NCBI RefSeq assembly: GCF_932294415.1
Contig: NC_065537.1
Span: forward strand, 68,400,290 to 68,464,289
Length of the DNA: 64,000 bases
Direction of reading: 5' to 3'
Source of the DNA: Quercus robur
Lineage: Eukaryota > Streptophyta > Magnoliopsida > Fagales > Fagaceae
Shown: piece after piece, positions 46,373 through 59,125 of the stretch
Position numbering within the stretch: the first letter of the stretch is position 1
Layout of the letters: every line of letters begins with the position of its first letter
Position numbers and translations under genes: made by a program
The notes under the pieces: generated by a model
Told to the model about the DNA's origin: nothing
Databases searched by the model: none
The model's input: only the letters and a program-made list of their open reading frames with translations

Positions 46373-46730
46373 TTTTTTTAGCTACTTTGAGGGTATAGTC
46401 TTGTATATATATAGAAAGCCATTTTAATATGTACAGCTTGAGAATTCTGTTGCTTCTCATGGTTGAGTTGTTACCCAAAATTTTAAATGCTTTAAAAGCA
46501 AGTTCAAATATACTGTCCTGCTTTTGCTTTTCTTATAGATTTTTGTAGTTTTTTTTTAGCTACTTGAGAGGCTTTTCTTATAGCCTTGTTCATACAGAGG
46601 TCCATTTTAATATGTACAGCTTGAGAAACACAGTTGCATCTCATAATTGAGTTGTTACCCAAAATTCTGGATGCTTAAAAAGCAAAAGTTGAAATATATT
46701 GTCCTGCTTTTTTTACTTTTTATTTTTTTA
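46373..46730. repeat. Two-unit tandem repeat (~175 bp) upstream of MIZ1
   Basis: Units start at about 46373 and 46548. Shared runs: TTTTTTTAGCTACTT, CATTTTAATATGTACAGCTTGAG, TTGAGTTGTTACCCAAAATT, ATTGTCCTGCTTTT. Located 330-690 bp upstream of the MIZ1 start codon. Confidence 0.8.
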
Positions 46731-47345
46731 GTATTTTTGTTTTAAAAATAATTTGATAGTTATAATAGAACAGAAGGATTTGGACCACGTCTTCATTTAA
46801 TTGTCATGAGTTAAGTCATAAGACTCTAATTATGGACTTGACAATTTAGGTTGATTTGAATGATTCTAGCCGCCCTTGAGTTGCCATTTTTGAGTCTGAT
46901 ACTTGAGAAGAATCTAATTTTTTTTTATAGCTAATTAGGTCAATGCTATCAAATTAAGTAGGCTGAAACATTGTGCATGTTGTGAGCTATGTCTGCCTTT
47001 GTGCCGCCGGCAGAGGGTTTTGTTTGTGGAGAGGCACTACAACCTGTCCCCAAACAAAAGTCAAGCTTCACCTACAGGTGGGGGGTCTCATGGTCCTAAG
47101 CTCCTAGCAATAGCATGGAAGAAACTCACAGTGGGGTGGATTTTTCATTTCCAATTATTATTTTTTTATTTATATTTATCTAAGATAGAATAAAATCCAT
47201 GGCCCATGGGATGGGATATTCTCATAGATATTAGTTCGAGTTACAAGCAGATAAAAGGCACTAGAATAGATTCTTGAGTAGTTTATAAAAAATAAAAATA
47301 AAAAGCTAATAAAAGATTCTGTTCAAACCAAAACATTAATTAATT
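46731..47345. other. Spacer, no gene recognised
   Basis: A short GC-richer island at about 46985-47145 (CCGCCGGCAGAGG...) interrupts AT-rich DNA. It has a 64-codon open frame without recognisable similarity. No call made. Confidence 0.4.
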
Positions 47346-47354
47346 TCTTTTTTG

Positions 47355-47645
47355 GGCCAAAATTGGAATTTAACCCTAATTTTCAAACAATATAATTAGT
47401 AGGCACTGTTTTCAAACTATATTTTTTACTAACATCTCGAGTTTAAAAGAGTCGATTTTGGGCCTATAAATCGAGTCTTGGGAACTCGATTTCCATGGTC
47501 TGATCACGTCTGATATGGCATTTTTTCTACGTGACGACCACCTGGAAATCAAGTCTCTAAGATTTGATTTATAAGCTAACCCTGCATATTCAGTTCACTT
47601 TCACACCCATACACAGTTTCATTGTCACACACACAAACTCAAAAC

Positions 47646-47715
<70 letters not shown>

Positions 47716-48333
47716 GGCAAATCTAGCTTTCAAAGATGAAGATCACCGGCACTCGCAGGTCCACTCCGCACTGAGCGACCCGAAACCCGATCCAGCCAGG
47801 CAGTGCAAGACCTAGGCCGCGTGATCTGGGTCTTTCTCTCTCTGATCTTATGGGTTCTCTCTCTCTAAGGTGATGGTTTTTTTTTTTTTTTTTTAATCTG
47901 GATTTTAGGTCCTCGGATTCTTTCTTTCTTTGATCTAATTGGGTTTTTTTTTTTGTTTTTTTTTTTTTTTTTAAATCTGGATTTTAGGTGGTTGTTGGAG
48001 GTGGATTTGGTTGGATGTTTTGTACTGGCTGATTTGTGTTTGTGTTTTGTACTCCAACACTTGCTGAAATTTCATCTTTTCAGTTTGAATGATTTAAAGA
48101 ACAAATTGAGTCTTTGAGCGTTGATATATAAATCAAGTTTCTAAGACTCGATTTCCAGGTGGACAAAATGCCATCTTAGACCTAATCAGAACATGAAAAC
48201 CGATTCTCAAAGACTCGATTTATGTCCCAAAATCGAGTCTCTTAGACTCGAGATGTTAGTAAAAAATATAGTTTTGAAACCGTGCTTATTAATTATATTA
48301 TTTGAAAAATGGGCTCAATTTCCAATTTTGGCC
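47355..48333. mobile_element. Non-autonomous Mutator-like element (possible Pack-MULE)
   Basis: A 979-bp element with long terminal inverted repeats: about 47355-47576 and 48119-48333, both opening GGCCAAAATTGGAA. It is flanked by TCTTTTTTG at 47346-47354 and 48334-48342, an exact 9-bp duplication as MULEs make. The inner TIR is made of alternating ACTCGATTT/AAATCGAGT motifs. The roughly 540-bp interior has a (CT)n tract (47651-47711), a GC-rich gene-like piece (47735-47825, starting ATGAAGATCACCGGCAC), a possible donor AAG/GTGATGG (near 47870) and a duplicated AATCTGGATTTTAGGT. This composition, unlike the neighbourhood, suggests a captured 5' UTR and first exon. No transposase is present. 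Confidence 0.9.
47651..47711. repeat. (CT)n microsatellite inside the MULE
   Basis: About 30 CT dinucleotides without interruption, of the sort often found in plant 5' UTRs. Confidence 0.95.
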
Positions 48334-48342
48334 TCTTTTTTG

Positions 48343-49250
48343 TGTTGGGTGTGTTCAATCACAAATTTCTTGTTTTTGATTAAACAAGTGAATACACATC
48401 TTACACTTAGCAGCACCATAAATATCCACAGTTCTAACATTAGTAATAAAAATTTTAGTTACCTCTTAATGCAGCTAGAGATAACATATATAGGTGTGAC
48501 TTATGACGGTTGATATCTATCTTAATATATGGTCTATGTTGTGTTACATAATAATTACTCGTTTGCATTATATTCATTCCAAATTTATAATTGAATCATT
48601 GCAACAGTGCATAGTCAGAATAGACGTCACATTAAAAAGTGGGATTTCATTCCCTTCTGAGCACTTTGACATAGCACCTACTGGTGACTCTTCACAAGCA
48701 GAACTTACTAATGCTATAATTGCTATTATTGATAAACTTTGCAGTTATAGGTGTTAAAATAGAGATCATTAAAACAATATCAGTATAATCAATCTTCATC
48801 CTCCACACACAAAGTTATGAGAAACATTTCAACAATGTGCCAGTGACAATCACAGGTCAATTTTATAGCTATTCAAAACCAAGTTTTAACTAGCTGTTAC
48901 TTTCTTTCCAGAAATTTTTTGGATAATTCGTCCAATATGGCACAAACAAGAATATTAATAACTCATCATATACACATACCAAATATTATCAACTTATCAT
49001 ACACATACCACACTTACTAATGCTTACCCTCGATCCAAAAAAGAAGAAAAAGAAAGCAGAAGCAAATAATCGTTTGTCCGAGTTATTCAAATTACTATTC
49101 ATTTGAACTCTTATCAAAACTGAACTGATTTGACTACTACTTTCTATTTTATACGTAAATTTGGAAAAGGTCAGAAGAGGGCTATCCTGCATGCTAACTA
49201 CCAGCATATATAATAACTAAACGGGGTATATATACATGCATATTAACGCT
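48343..49250. other. Spacer downstream of the LNK gene
   Basis: AT-rich with no coding sequence that I recognise. The LNK 3' UTR probably occupies the last 100-200 bases before 49340. Confidence 0.5.
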
Positions 49251-49339
49251 CAACTCAGACGATTGTTTCATGGTCTCTTGGAAGATAAAGCTTTCATGGA
49301 TCCTCCCTTCATGACAATCTTCAGATGGCCTATCATCCA

Positions 49340-52300
49340 TCATATCACAGAACCAAAGTCCAATACAAAAGACTTCCTCTTCTCTGCAGGATTTCTGTAG
49401 TTCTCATTTATTTTTTCCGCACTCTTTTTATGATTTGTTTCCCGTGGATCTATTTGAAAAAGGGTCGGGACTTCTGCATCACCTGCTAAAATTTGTTGGT
49501 CTGGAAAATGATGGATATTGGATTGATTTGAGCTGTAGTTTTGTGGCCCGGTTGCTCTCATGACTTCTTGCTTGGAGTTTACTGGTGGTTGGGTGTCTAC
49601 AGATACTCCTTCGTTCGAGCTAACTGATGCTGCGCTGGAAAATTCTCTTACTTCTCCTGCACTAGTGTCTGTTTTATTGAACATGAGATTTGCAATGGCT
49701 CGATCAATGGTATTGGTCTCTAACTCCACTGCTTTCTTACTTTCAGACCTGAATATGAAAGAGATGTTTTTTATCAAGAGAGCTACTGCAAATGCATCCA
49801 AGAGAAAGACACATAAAAAAAAAAATCATACAATTGGATGAAGAACACTCATTACCCAAAACGGGACCTAACAACCACACATGCTGATATATCTGCAATA
49901 TTGCATAGATACACTAACAGAAGATTCCTAATAACATGGTTGATTGTAAATGCCACTCAGAAATTTAAACCTAAATGAGAGTTGGATTCTTTCAATTGTT
50001 ACTTGTATTGGTAGGATTGGATTCTTTCAATTGTTCAGAAATCAAAGGAAAATCATGAAATGAGATTAGTCCTACTGACACTATCAATGCCTGTGGCTTG
50101 CAATTTGACTGTTGGAACATCAACAACACCAAGTAGCTTAAATGGAAATCCTAAAACAACTTCAACATAATGATAGAGAAATACACCAAAAATACAGAGA
50201 AATTATTGCGCACCTCATTGTTACATCTTGAGTTGTCAATGGAGGGGAATTTTCCATCACAAGGTATCCATCGTCACTAAGTGTTTCCATGTGGTGTTTT
50301 GAGTTCTTTGCAAGGCGGTACAAGGCATCCCGAAAGCAAATCCGGGTCTTCTCTGGCAACTAAATTACATTGAAAGAGAGAAATTCTGATAAGAAAATAA
50401 ACATTTCCCAAAGTGATGCAGTTAAAAAGCTTATGAGCTCTTAGTTACTTCACCTGTTCCATCACCAGTTCAAGCTCATGCAATACAGATTCTTCAAGTG
50501 ATGTATCCTGACCTAAAGTCCCATCCATTTCATTTTGCTCAGAAGAGACCATGTCCTTTCCATACGATTCCTTAGAAAGAAAATTAACTTGATTAGCTAA
50601 TCTTGTGTGTCTAAAAACAAGTACTAAAAAAATAAACATTGCAGTAAAAGTAGAAGAGATAATGGTGGATAGAACAAATTTTCTCTCTCATACACGCGCG
50701 CGCGCGCACACACACTCTCTTTCTGCAGTTCTATAATACCATGCACTCTATAAAAGATACCTAATACATCACCCTGCTTACATGAAACCCAGCAGAAGTA
50801 CTCAAATTTTTGTCAAATATTTTCCACTAAAATAATGGGAACACTGTAACTAATGCCCAGCAACGATTTTAACATTTGTGGCTACATGAGTCCTTAAACC
50901 AGTATATGATATAATAAAATCAAGACATGTTTGAATGTATATGTTCATTTTCACTCAACCAACACCCTGAAAATCAAGATCTTGAAAGTAGGCACTAATA
51001 AAAATTTATAGACAAAAAAAAAATCATAAGAAATAAGAATAAGCCCCTCAATTCAACCATGAACCAAGTAATAGCAAGACTGTTTAAACCATAAAAATTT
51101 AGGGTCGTTGATGTTTGAAGCACAAGAGAGTTCATATAATAAAAGGGTTGAAACCAATGCAATCTTGAAAATAGAAATTTTCATATTAATGGGTAAAAAA
51201 GTGAACTTTCATCTATCCAAACATCAGCATACCTCAGAAATACCAGCAGTCCATGCCAAGAACCAGACCACTTGATAGTACCAACCATTCAAAAAATACA
51301 TGCTATATTAATCAGGCCGGTCCAGATTTTGTAACACTAATGATAACTAAAAACTTAGCACTTCACAAGTAAAAAGCATATAGAACAATCTAACCTTTAC
51401 TCTTGGGCAATCTAGTTGTTCTGTGTTGCATGGAATAAACTGCACATCGGTAAAATCTCCATTATCCCACCCCGTTGGTGGAGAAAAGGCATGTCTTTTG
51501 AGATACTTTGAGCTTCCTATGGTATTTTCTACATCACTTGAGATACTTTGTGAATCTAGATTGTCAATGGCCATCATGCCATATTCAGATTCAGGAGAAA
51601 AGTAAAATGATTCATCTAGATTTTCTGTCTCTGGCAGATCTTCAAGTAAGGAACTCCTGCATTAAGGGAAAACCAAAGAATGTGATGTCTAAAAACAATG
51701 AGAACATCATCTAAATACAACAAACATGCAGGGCTTTGGACATCCCATGGATATTGAATGGCTCTATTGCATTTCAAATGGCACATAGTATATAAATATA
51801 TCTATTAAAATAGAACCATCAAAGAGTATGTGATCCCTCGCCACAACTGATGCTAAATCAGTTAAGAAGTTAATGTTTTTCAAATTTAAAGTCATATTTT
51901 GATGGTGCAATGGTTTGAAATGGCCCCAATCGTGAGGATGTCTATGAAGTACACAAAATAAAGCACAATGGAGCGATTCAAATGCCAGTGATTATTATGT
52001 CAAGTTAAAGTTGTTGAGAAGCTTAATCACTTCCTACATGCAGTAATTCAAGTATCTTAATCCCAGAGGTTACGCTTGTACAAGAAAATGTCATTCATCT
52101 GTTCGAATCCCGCTAAGTCATTGAGCTGACAGTCGGGCTGGTCACGCGAATGTGTTCTCCAATTAAAACACTCCTCTGACAATCCTTCACACATGCTTGA
52201 ACCACAGGACTGATCTTTTTCACCATTGAAGTTAAGTTCTTGTTGGGTAGAATTTTCATCCATGTCAAAGCATTTGTAAGGTGACCTGAAACTTTCAGAT

Positions 52301-52410
52301 GCACTTATCCCCCATTTTGACCAGCTGTCTGGTGATGGAAGCCTATCTGGTAATTCTTGATCTTTGGGAACAACAAGATCATCAAATCCACTCCCAAGAT
52401 ACCACTCCAT
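49340..52410 (-). CDS. LNK-family clock co-activator (night light-inducible and clock-regulated, LNK3/4-like)
   Basis: Five coding exons: 52082-52410, 51395-51656, 50454-50570, 50214-50359 and 49340-49748. All are GT-AG and in phase, and give 420 residues. The N terminus has DDLVVPKDQELPDRLPSPDS, then WSKWGIS. The middle has EQMNDIFLSSLLEDLPETEN, and NLDESFYFSPESEYGMMAID after the exon 1-2 join. The C-terminal third has LHELELVMEQ and then KTRICFRDALYRLAKNS, the conserved 'K.R.C.RD.LYRLA' block of LNK proteins. By family knowledge LNKs are nuclear partners of RVE8/RVE4 that activate evening genes such as TOC1 and PRR5. A 5'-UTR intron is likely: donor at 53218, acceptor ending at 52421. LNK1/LNK2 are longer (over 600 residues), so the LNK3/4 branch fits better. 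Confidence 0.88.
50690..50717. repeat. Alternating purine-pyrimidine tract in LNK intron
   Basis: ACACGCGCGCGCGCGCACACACAC, a (CG)n/(CA)n run of the kind able to form Z-DNA, in the intron between exons 2 and 3. Confidence 0.85.
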
Positions 52411-53218
52411 GATATATGATCTGAAATTAAAAGGAATAGAAAATTGGAAAAAGGAGCATAAGATTAAATAGACAAAGCAATCAGCAATGTTATCATATTC
52501 TCAATCAATGACAGATGATATTATCATTACAGAAAAGAGTGACTTTTTTTTCTAAAGTAAGAAACAGAATATACAAGACTAAACACCTCATATCAATTAC
52601 AAGCCTTTAGTTTAGTGGCCATCAAACAGATCCATAAGAGAGAATTTTTATCAGAAACTCTTATCTTTTTCTCTCTTTTTTGTCAGTTAGTAAACTATGT
52701 AAAATCAACTAAGACATAATTCAACTACTAGCAGGGAAAAATCTAGAAAATGAGTCTAGATTTTAAACCAATTTCCAGATTTAGATAGAACAAGAAGAGA
52801 TATATGAACTATATATTAGCAAAAATCATATTTCTCCCCCAGATTTCCTAGATCTTCAACAAAACAAGATGAAAAAAATACTAGATTTTAATTTATGCTT
52901 TCAGTTTGTTTATTTTCAAGTGACTCAGCTGAGTAAAGTTTCAAAAATAATCCATTACCAGATGATAAGCCTAAATCTAAATTTGGAGGCTTAATTTCTT
53001 TTTCTTTCCCTACCTTTTCTCATCAACCAAACAAAAAGGAAAATCATATCACTTTAAGAAGCAGAATTTTTTTACAAAAATCCACAGCCATATAAAAACC
53101 ACAGCTTCTCAAAAGGACCCAAAACTCTGCTAAAAAAAAGCAATAATATCATGGTACAAGACTCACAAAACCACATTAAACTACACAAAAAAAATAAGAG
53201 TTGAAGAAAAGCACACAC

Positions 53219-53340
53219 CTTGTGAGGTTAGTTGAGAAAACAAGGAAGACCCAGTTCTTGATTCAGCTAAAGAAATAGATCCAGATGAAGAAAACCTTAT
53301 GGAAGTGAGTGAAAACTTAGATAGGTTTTTTTTTTTTTTC
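53219..53340 (-). other. Probable 5'-UTR exon of LNK
   Basis: On the minus strand the sequence ...CTAACCTCACAAG/GTGTGTGC gives a donor at 53218-53217. The matching acceptor TTTAATTTCAG ends at 52421, 10 bases before the ATG at 52410. The upstream edge is a guess. Confidence 0.5.
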
Positions 53341-53547
53341 TTGGGGTTGAGAGCTTAACACAGTATCAGCTAAGAAAGCAGAGCAAACAAAAAAACACAC
53401 AGAGGTGGCGGCTTTGTGGTTTTGGGTGGACAAACAAGTGTTATTTTATTGTTCTAATAGGGTCAAAGAAAGTGGTTTGTGGCTGATAAGTGAGGCTGAG
53501 AATTCGTGGCTGAGAGGTCTCCATCTAAAACTGCAACCCCAGTGGTC

Positions 53548-53831
53548 CACGTGGCAAATCTGGTCCCACTGCACAGATTTTGATTCGGTCATGTGGTGCT
53601 GCGAGCCTGTGACAAAGTGAGTTGCAATATAAATGACTCAGATTGCCCTAAATTGCCCTTTCCTTTGTATTCTATTGGACCCCTAGTTGCCCCCAAAGTC
53701 ATGTGTCTGTTTTGGTCATTTTCCCTTGATGTGACACGTTGTGGTGGAGATGGGTACACGTGTCATATTCTCAGCGCATGATTTGATATTGTTGATACGT
53801 GGCATAATTAGGTGAGAGTGTAGGACACGTG
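53548..53831 (-). promoter_or_regulatory. Three G-boxes upstream of LNK
   Basis: CACGTG occurs at 53548-53553, 53757-53762 and 53826-53831, within 300 bp. Near-matches (GACACGTT about 53733, ATACGTGG about 53796) lie between. They are some 330-620 bp upstream of the 5'-UTR exon's donor. G-boxes bind PIF/HY5-type factors, in keeping with a light- and clock-controlled gene. No evening element was seen. Confidence 0.65.
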
Positions 53832-54450
53832 GCGTGAAGTGAAGGAATGGAAGACAGTGAGGTAGTTAGGCACATGTGAAGGGCATAATTGGAAAAACGA
53901 AAAGGTGTTGCTTTATGTTTAAGATTTTATCTTTTTCAAAAAAAAAAAAAAAAAAAAGAGTTAAAAGGCTTTTATTATATAACTTTATACATAGGATAGA
54001 AGTATGAGTTAAGAGAGCGGAGGGCCTTGACCTGTCAGTTGTGAGGCTGTCATAGACAAAGGTTATGAGAAGAGGAGAGCCACAAGATTTATGATACAAT
54101 AGCACCCACAGAGCATCATATGCTATGTGGGAATTTTATTCTTATCCAAACAACTACTACATGTGTTTTGATAAGTATCACCCCCTAATTAATAGTATTA
54201 GATTATCACTACTTGGCAAGAATTTAATGATAACTATATTAGATTATCATAATATAATACACCCCTAATAGAGTATTAGGGTGGTGGGTCCATTGGTCAG
54301 GTGTGTGTGATGGTTAAATTCAATTTATTACACTATCGACCTACGAGGTTGTCGGGGTGTATCACAAGTATGAAGTGAAATAGCCATTATGAGTTACCGT
54401 TACAATGGAGAGGGAGTTTTGAACTATGGATGTCTTGAAAAGATTAAGAG

Positions 54451-54572
54451 GTACCAAACAATTAACTCAATTGATAAAGTCTCTTGTCATCAAATAAGAA
54501 TGAAGGTTCAATTCTCGTCTACACTAAAAAACCAATTGGTATCTTAGTCTAATGATAAAAAATTATTATCAA
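54451..54572 (+). mobile_element. SINE-like unit of a second type
   Basis: CAATTAACTCAATTGATAAAG (A-box-like), GAAGGTTCAATTCTCGTCTAC (B-box-like), ACCAATTGGTATCTTAGTCT, then AATGATAAAAAATTATTATC. The box spacing fits a tRNA-derived SINE. Confidence 0.5.
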
Positions 54573-56102
54573 AAGTGGACGTTATATGTTGAAATTATTA
54601 TTATTTTTTTTAAATGTTAGCTAAAAGAATTTTGGAAAAAATAAATAAGAAATACACTTTTTATTAGTTTACATGTACAAATTCATTGTGGTTGTTTATG
54701 TTTTTCTTGTAATATGTACACAATTTGACTTTACTTAAAAAAAGTGTATTGAAAATTACTTAATAAAATATTAAATTTACCTTAACTTGTATCATTAAGA
54801 TACTCTGAATGTGAAATATAACTAGGTCTAAGTAGATGAAAGTAAATTATAATTGAATTTTTAATTTGATTATTTTTTTTTTTTTAATAATTAGATACTC
54901 ATACCCATAGAAAGATAAGATTTTAACCATAATTGTCCGCCTCATGAAGGATAATAAATAATGACACTAAGTTACAAAGCTGTCAGAGAATAGTGTTATT
55001 TTATCTCCTTTAGTTATGCCCATGATCCTAAAACTTTGTTCAAAACAGTGAGGATTTGTGGGAAATGACACAACTAATGTGAAAAATGTAATATACATAA
55101 TTACATATGTAAGGTAACGATCATATATTTTTCATATGGTAATTTATACAAATATATAGATAGATGAGGCCTAGCATTGCAATAATTTTTTAATAAGATA
55201 AGAATAGTTGAAGGGACATGGAATAAATCATTAAACTGTCACTTTTTTCTTCTTTTTTTTCCTTAATTTCATATGACTTATTTTCACTGATTATGTTTTG
55301 AGTAGTCCAAGGGAGAATGGGACCCAAAGTCAGAGAGTCTTGCTTAAAATTGACAAACAGTCTACGTTGGACTGGCCCATTTGGGTTTTTCTTGGGCGTG
55401 AGGTTGATTATATTACAGTCGGCAAACTTTTTCACTCAGACCCTTCTCATTCAGTCTTTTCCTTACCAGGGTTTGTCACTTACGTGATAGAAATCTCATG
55501 TCGGTAAGTTTTTACTGATTCTCATATGAATTATATAAATCTAGAAGAAAAATATTTAAATATAATACTTAGGTTTTTCTTTTAAATTTTTGTTATGTAA
55601 TTTTTTTTTTTATGAGATGAAAGTATATTTTTTAATTAAGTAGTCATATGGTCAAATCTTAAAAGAGAAATCTAAAAAACAACACCTTAATTGTACCTAA
55701 GTTTTATCCAATTGGGAATATAAATCAATTTAAAGCTAAATAACAGTTAAGTTGACAAGTTTTTATTGATTCTCATATAGACTCACTATTAACATAGTTT
55801 TTTTTATCTACCAATAATAATTTATCTTCTCACTAATTGTAAAATTTGTTGTGTTTTTAAACTTATTAACTGGATTGTATGTTCGTCCCTTTAGTCTAAT
55901 ATTCAACAATGTGTCATATCTTCCAATATTGACTAGTGAGATAATTAAGAATTTTCCTCAATAAGAAATATGCCATATGTTAATGAAAAGATCAAAACTT
56001 GAGTGCAGTGCACTAGACCCATCATAATGGTGACATGTGGCTAAAAGTAAACACGTGCCACTATCTCAATAGATTTAGTGTACTAAATCATTTTTTTTAG
56101 TA

Positions 56103-56360
56103 AACAGTAATACTTATTAGAATACACACAAAAATAATAATACCAATGTTTTAAACCAGGTTTATAATACATTACATAACCAGAGTACAACTACAAAATG
56201 GTCTAACCTTTATAGTTGTAGACTAATATTATAAACAATAGACACTAGACACACATAACTAATGTGGGATGAACATCTCCATTTTTTTTTTTTTGAATAA
56301 ACAGTAATACTTATTAGAACACACACAAAAATAGTAATACTAGTGTTTTAAAGTATTGAA
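56103..56360. repeat. 60-bp direct repeat, 197 bp apart
   Basis: AACAGTAATACTTATTAGAA followed by ACACACAAAAAT(A/G)(A/G)TAATAC occurs near 56103 and again near 56300. Each is preceded by a T-rich run and followed by TGTTTTAAA. Confidence 0.7.
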
Positions 56361-57028
56361 CCCAAGCGAAATTCTAATAAAAATTGGGAACATCACCTTA
56401 ACATTTTAGTGAACTACTAAGATAGAGAGAGAAAATCAATACTATTTTGCTTTCTTTTTATTTTATTTTTTCTTTTCAGTAATCGGTGAACCACCTTAAT
56501 TTGCTAATGCATTTAGCATCCATATATATATATATATATATATATATCGTCTAAAATGTGAGATAAAAAGTAATTTTAACTGAATAACTTAGTTTTTTTT
56601 AAAGCTAATTTATTTACCCTCTTTTGGCTAAAAGGTGATAGAATAATGACTTTAACCCAATAAGCTAGGGATGCCAAAAGCTTCAAATCCATTACTATTT
56701 ACAGCACACAATAACTTTCACATTTTTTTTTCCAACTACTCCATTAATGTAATAAATTATAATTGAAGTAACATCACCTTACATGAATTATGAACTCACC
56801 ATTAACATCAACTTTATCAATATTAATCACAAATTACCAACTCAACAATTGTAAAAAATTTTATATTGATAGAATTATTTATATAAGGGAACTTCTCAGT
56901 TCTCACAACTTCTCAATTCTCATTGCTAAAAACAAACTTCAACTTCTAAATAAATTAGCAAAAAAATAAAATAGCACAACACGGTTTATGAGTTATGACC
57001 ACCCATTCCTTTACAAGGCCCAAAAATC

Positions 57029-57217
57029 TTGGAAGCCCAAACTCATGATGACCCAGAAAATACACCCTCCTACACGGGCCTTCTAGAGTCTCTCAAATCC
57101 CTTCTGGACTCTTACCAATTCCCAGTTTCTCACAGAGCAGTTTCCACCTGGCTGCAGGCTGCTGCCCTATTATATTTTCCGGCAAAATCTTTTCCTGAGA
57201 AACAAACAAGCTGGTAG
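57029..57217 (+). other. Unassigned open frame, possible gene relic
   Basis: 62 codons with more even base composition than the surroundings, including LLESLKSLLDSYQFPVSH. No domain recognised, no splice partner seen. It could be a fragment of a host gene or part of a repeat. Confidence 0.25.
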
Positions 57218-57778
57218 GATAGAACATCCCACTTCTTAATATTAAATTATATTTTTTTAATAACTAAAATAATTGTTTTAAAATAATTATTAAAAATTCT
57301 TTTAGAAGAATATTAAAGTCTAACCATCAATAATATATACATGTATCTACTGTTTACCTTGATAATATAAAAATAGAATTAAAAACTATGCTATGTATTT
57401 ATTTATTTTTACTAATCAATATTAACATTCACATAGGTAAACGTTTAAAAAAAAAAAAAAAAAGCAACAAGAAAACTACTTATTTGATTCCTATCATTTA
57501 CACTATATTTTAATTTAGGGTCAATAATATTTAAATTGTGTTCATTTGATTCTTAACCTTACAATAATTTATCAATTTAGTTTCTACTATTATCTTTTGG
57601 ATGAAAATTGCTAATACAGTAAGCGTCAAAAATAAAAAAGTAGTTTATTATCACATTAACATAAACTAATTTTTTTATTTTGGATGTTTGCCATGACAAC
57701 AACTTTCATAAAAAAGATAATGGCATGGACTAAATTGACAAAATACTAAAAAGTTTGATATATATATATATATATATA

Positions 57779-58410
57779 TGTAGGGTCACGTTTTTTCAGG
57801 CCAAACCCAAGATGCATGGAACCTTAGACCAGTGAGCCCAATACAATGAATTTGTAGAGAGTGGGTCAAAGAGCTGGGTTTTGGTGTGTGAATAACGACC
57901 ATCAAGGTATTCCCCATGGACCGAGTTTAACAGAGAGAATTGGTCTCGGCAAGATCCGAGGAGTTTTTTCCGATGCTTCTGGTGTGTTGGGGATTCCCCC
58001 CTCCCCGTTTCTCTTTACTCCCCTTTTTATAATCGCTTTCCTCCTCTTGAATGGGGTCCCTAGAGTAGGTACTTGTCCCATCAGCCCCTACCTCCAGTTG
58101 TTGGGAGTGGTTGTAAGGACAGAGAAGTATGGCTGTGTCAGGCATAAGGTACTGAAAGCAATAAAGGCAGCCTTCCCTTGGACGCTTCCGTTCTATCCGT
58201 TGTTTTTCTCTACTTTCGTGCTTTCCCTGCCCTTCCCTGCCTTGTAGAATGATCTGGAGTCTCGCTACCAGTGGTCTGTTACCTCTTTTACCCTCGGTTA
58301 TATTCATCCGAGGAGGATTCTCCCATGGCCGAGGAAGGGTTTTTCCTTGGGCTGGGCCCCTAGCCTAGTATAGATATTGAAATGGGTCTATTAGTATTTT
58401 ACCCCCCACA
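57779..58410 (-). repeat. Left LTR of the element (its 3' LTR)
   Basis: 632 bp, starting TGTAGGGTCACGTTTTTTCA and ending TTACCCCCCACA on the plus strand. A direct copy lies at 60512-61132. Confidence 0.9.
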
Positions 58411-59125
58411 ATAGCCCCTCAAAATCATGCTATTCGGCACCTTGGACGGACATGAGGGTTTTGGTGACATTGGGCCTCTGTCACGGTTTCCCAAGTCTTG
58501 TCTTCCATTAATGCCAGAGTCTCTTCGTTTGCTCGAGGCGCGTTCCTGGCTATGAGACATTCTTTTAATCTATCCAAGCTACATCCCTGTCGTTTCGGTA
58601 CACGAGGTGCGCTTTAATTAGGGCTCTTTCACGAGGTGACATAAATTCAACGGTTGAAGACTACTTTGGAATTCGAGCGAGATTAATCTCGTTTGTAATT
58701 CCTCCCTGGGGTTTCGGAGCGAATTGATTGCCTCCAGATTCGTCCCCTATATAAGACACGCAGTGGGAGATAGTCCATCTTTATTTGCAGAGCCTTAAGT
58801 TTTCAGGTTTCTAACTCCTCAAATGTTCCCAAAGTTCCTACTATGAGAGTGACTGAGATTTTGGGAGTGAAATGATCATGGTTAGGGTGAGGGTGAATGA
58901 ACAAAACCCTCTTCAGAAGCCTTGGGTATTTCCGAGATTCAGAATGGTCCGGTCAGGACAAGGGAGACAAAAGCTCAAGGCCTTTATTCTCCTTGACAAG
59001 GCAAGAAAGGAGCCTATTCTCCCTTCAGCCAAAATCCGATACTTGCTCGATTGCTGCTAGAACGATACTTGCTCGATTACTGCTAGAGCAGGTATGGGGA
59101 TTAGGCATCCCCGTTTCTTCCTCTC

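Larger units (their letters stand above)
53840..57778. other. Spacer, no intact gene
   Basis: AT-rich with poly-A/T runs, a SINE-like unit (54451-54572), a 60-bp direct repeat (56103/56300) and (TA)n tracts at 56523 and 57759. Two small GC-richer patches (55290-55510 and 57000-57220) have short open frames but no family I know. Confidence 0.55.

Noticed and set aside
47735-47825. Reading the GC-rich piece inside the MULE as an independent gene
   Set aside because: The ATG frame stops after about 12 codons, and it is bounded by the TIRs; better explained as captured or leader-like DNA.
55298-55507. 69-codon frame in the LNK-LTR spacer
   Set aside because: No recognisable family, no splice context, and length expected by chance.
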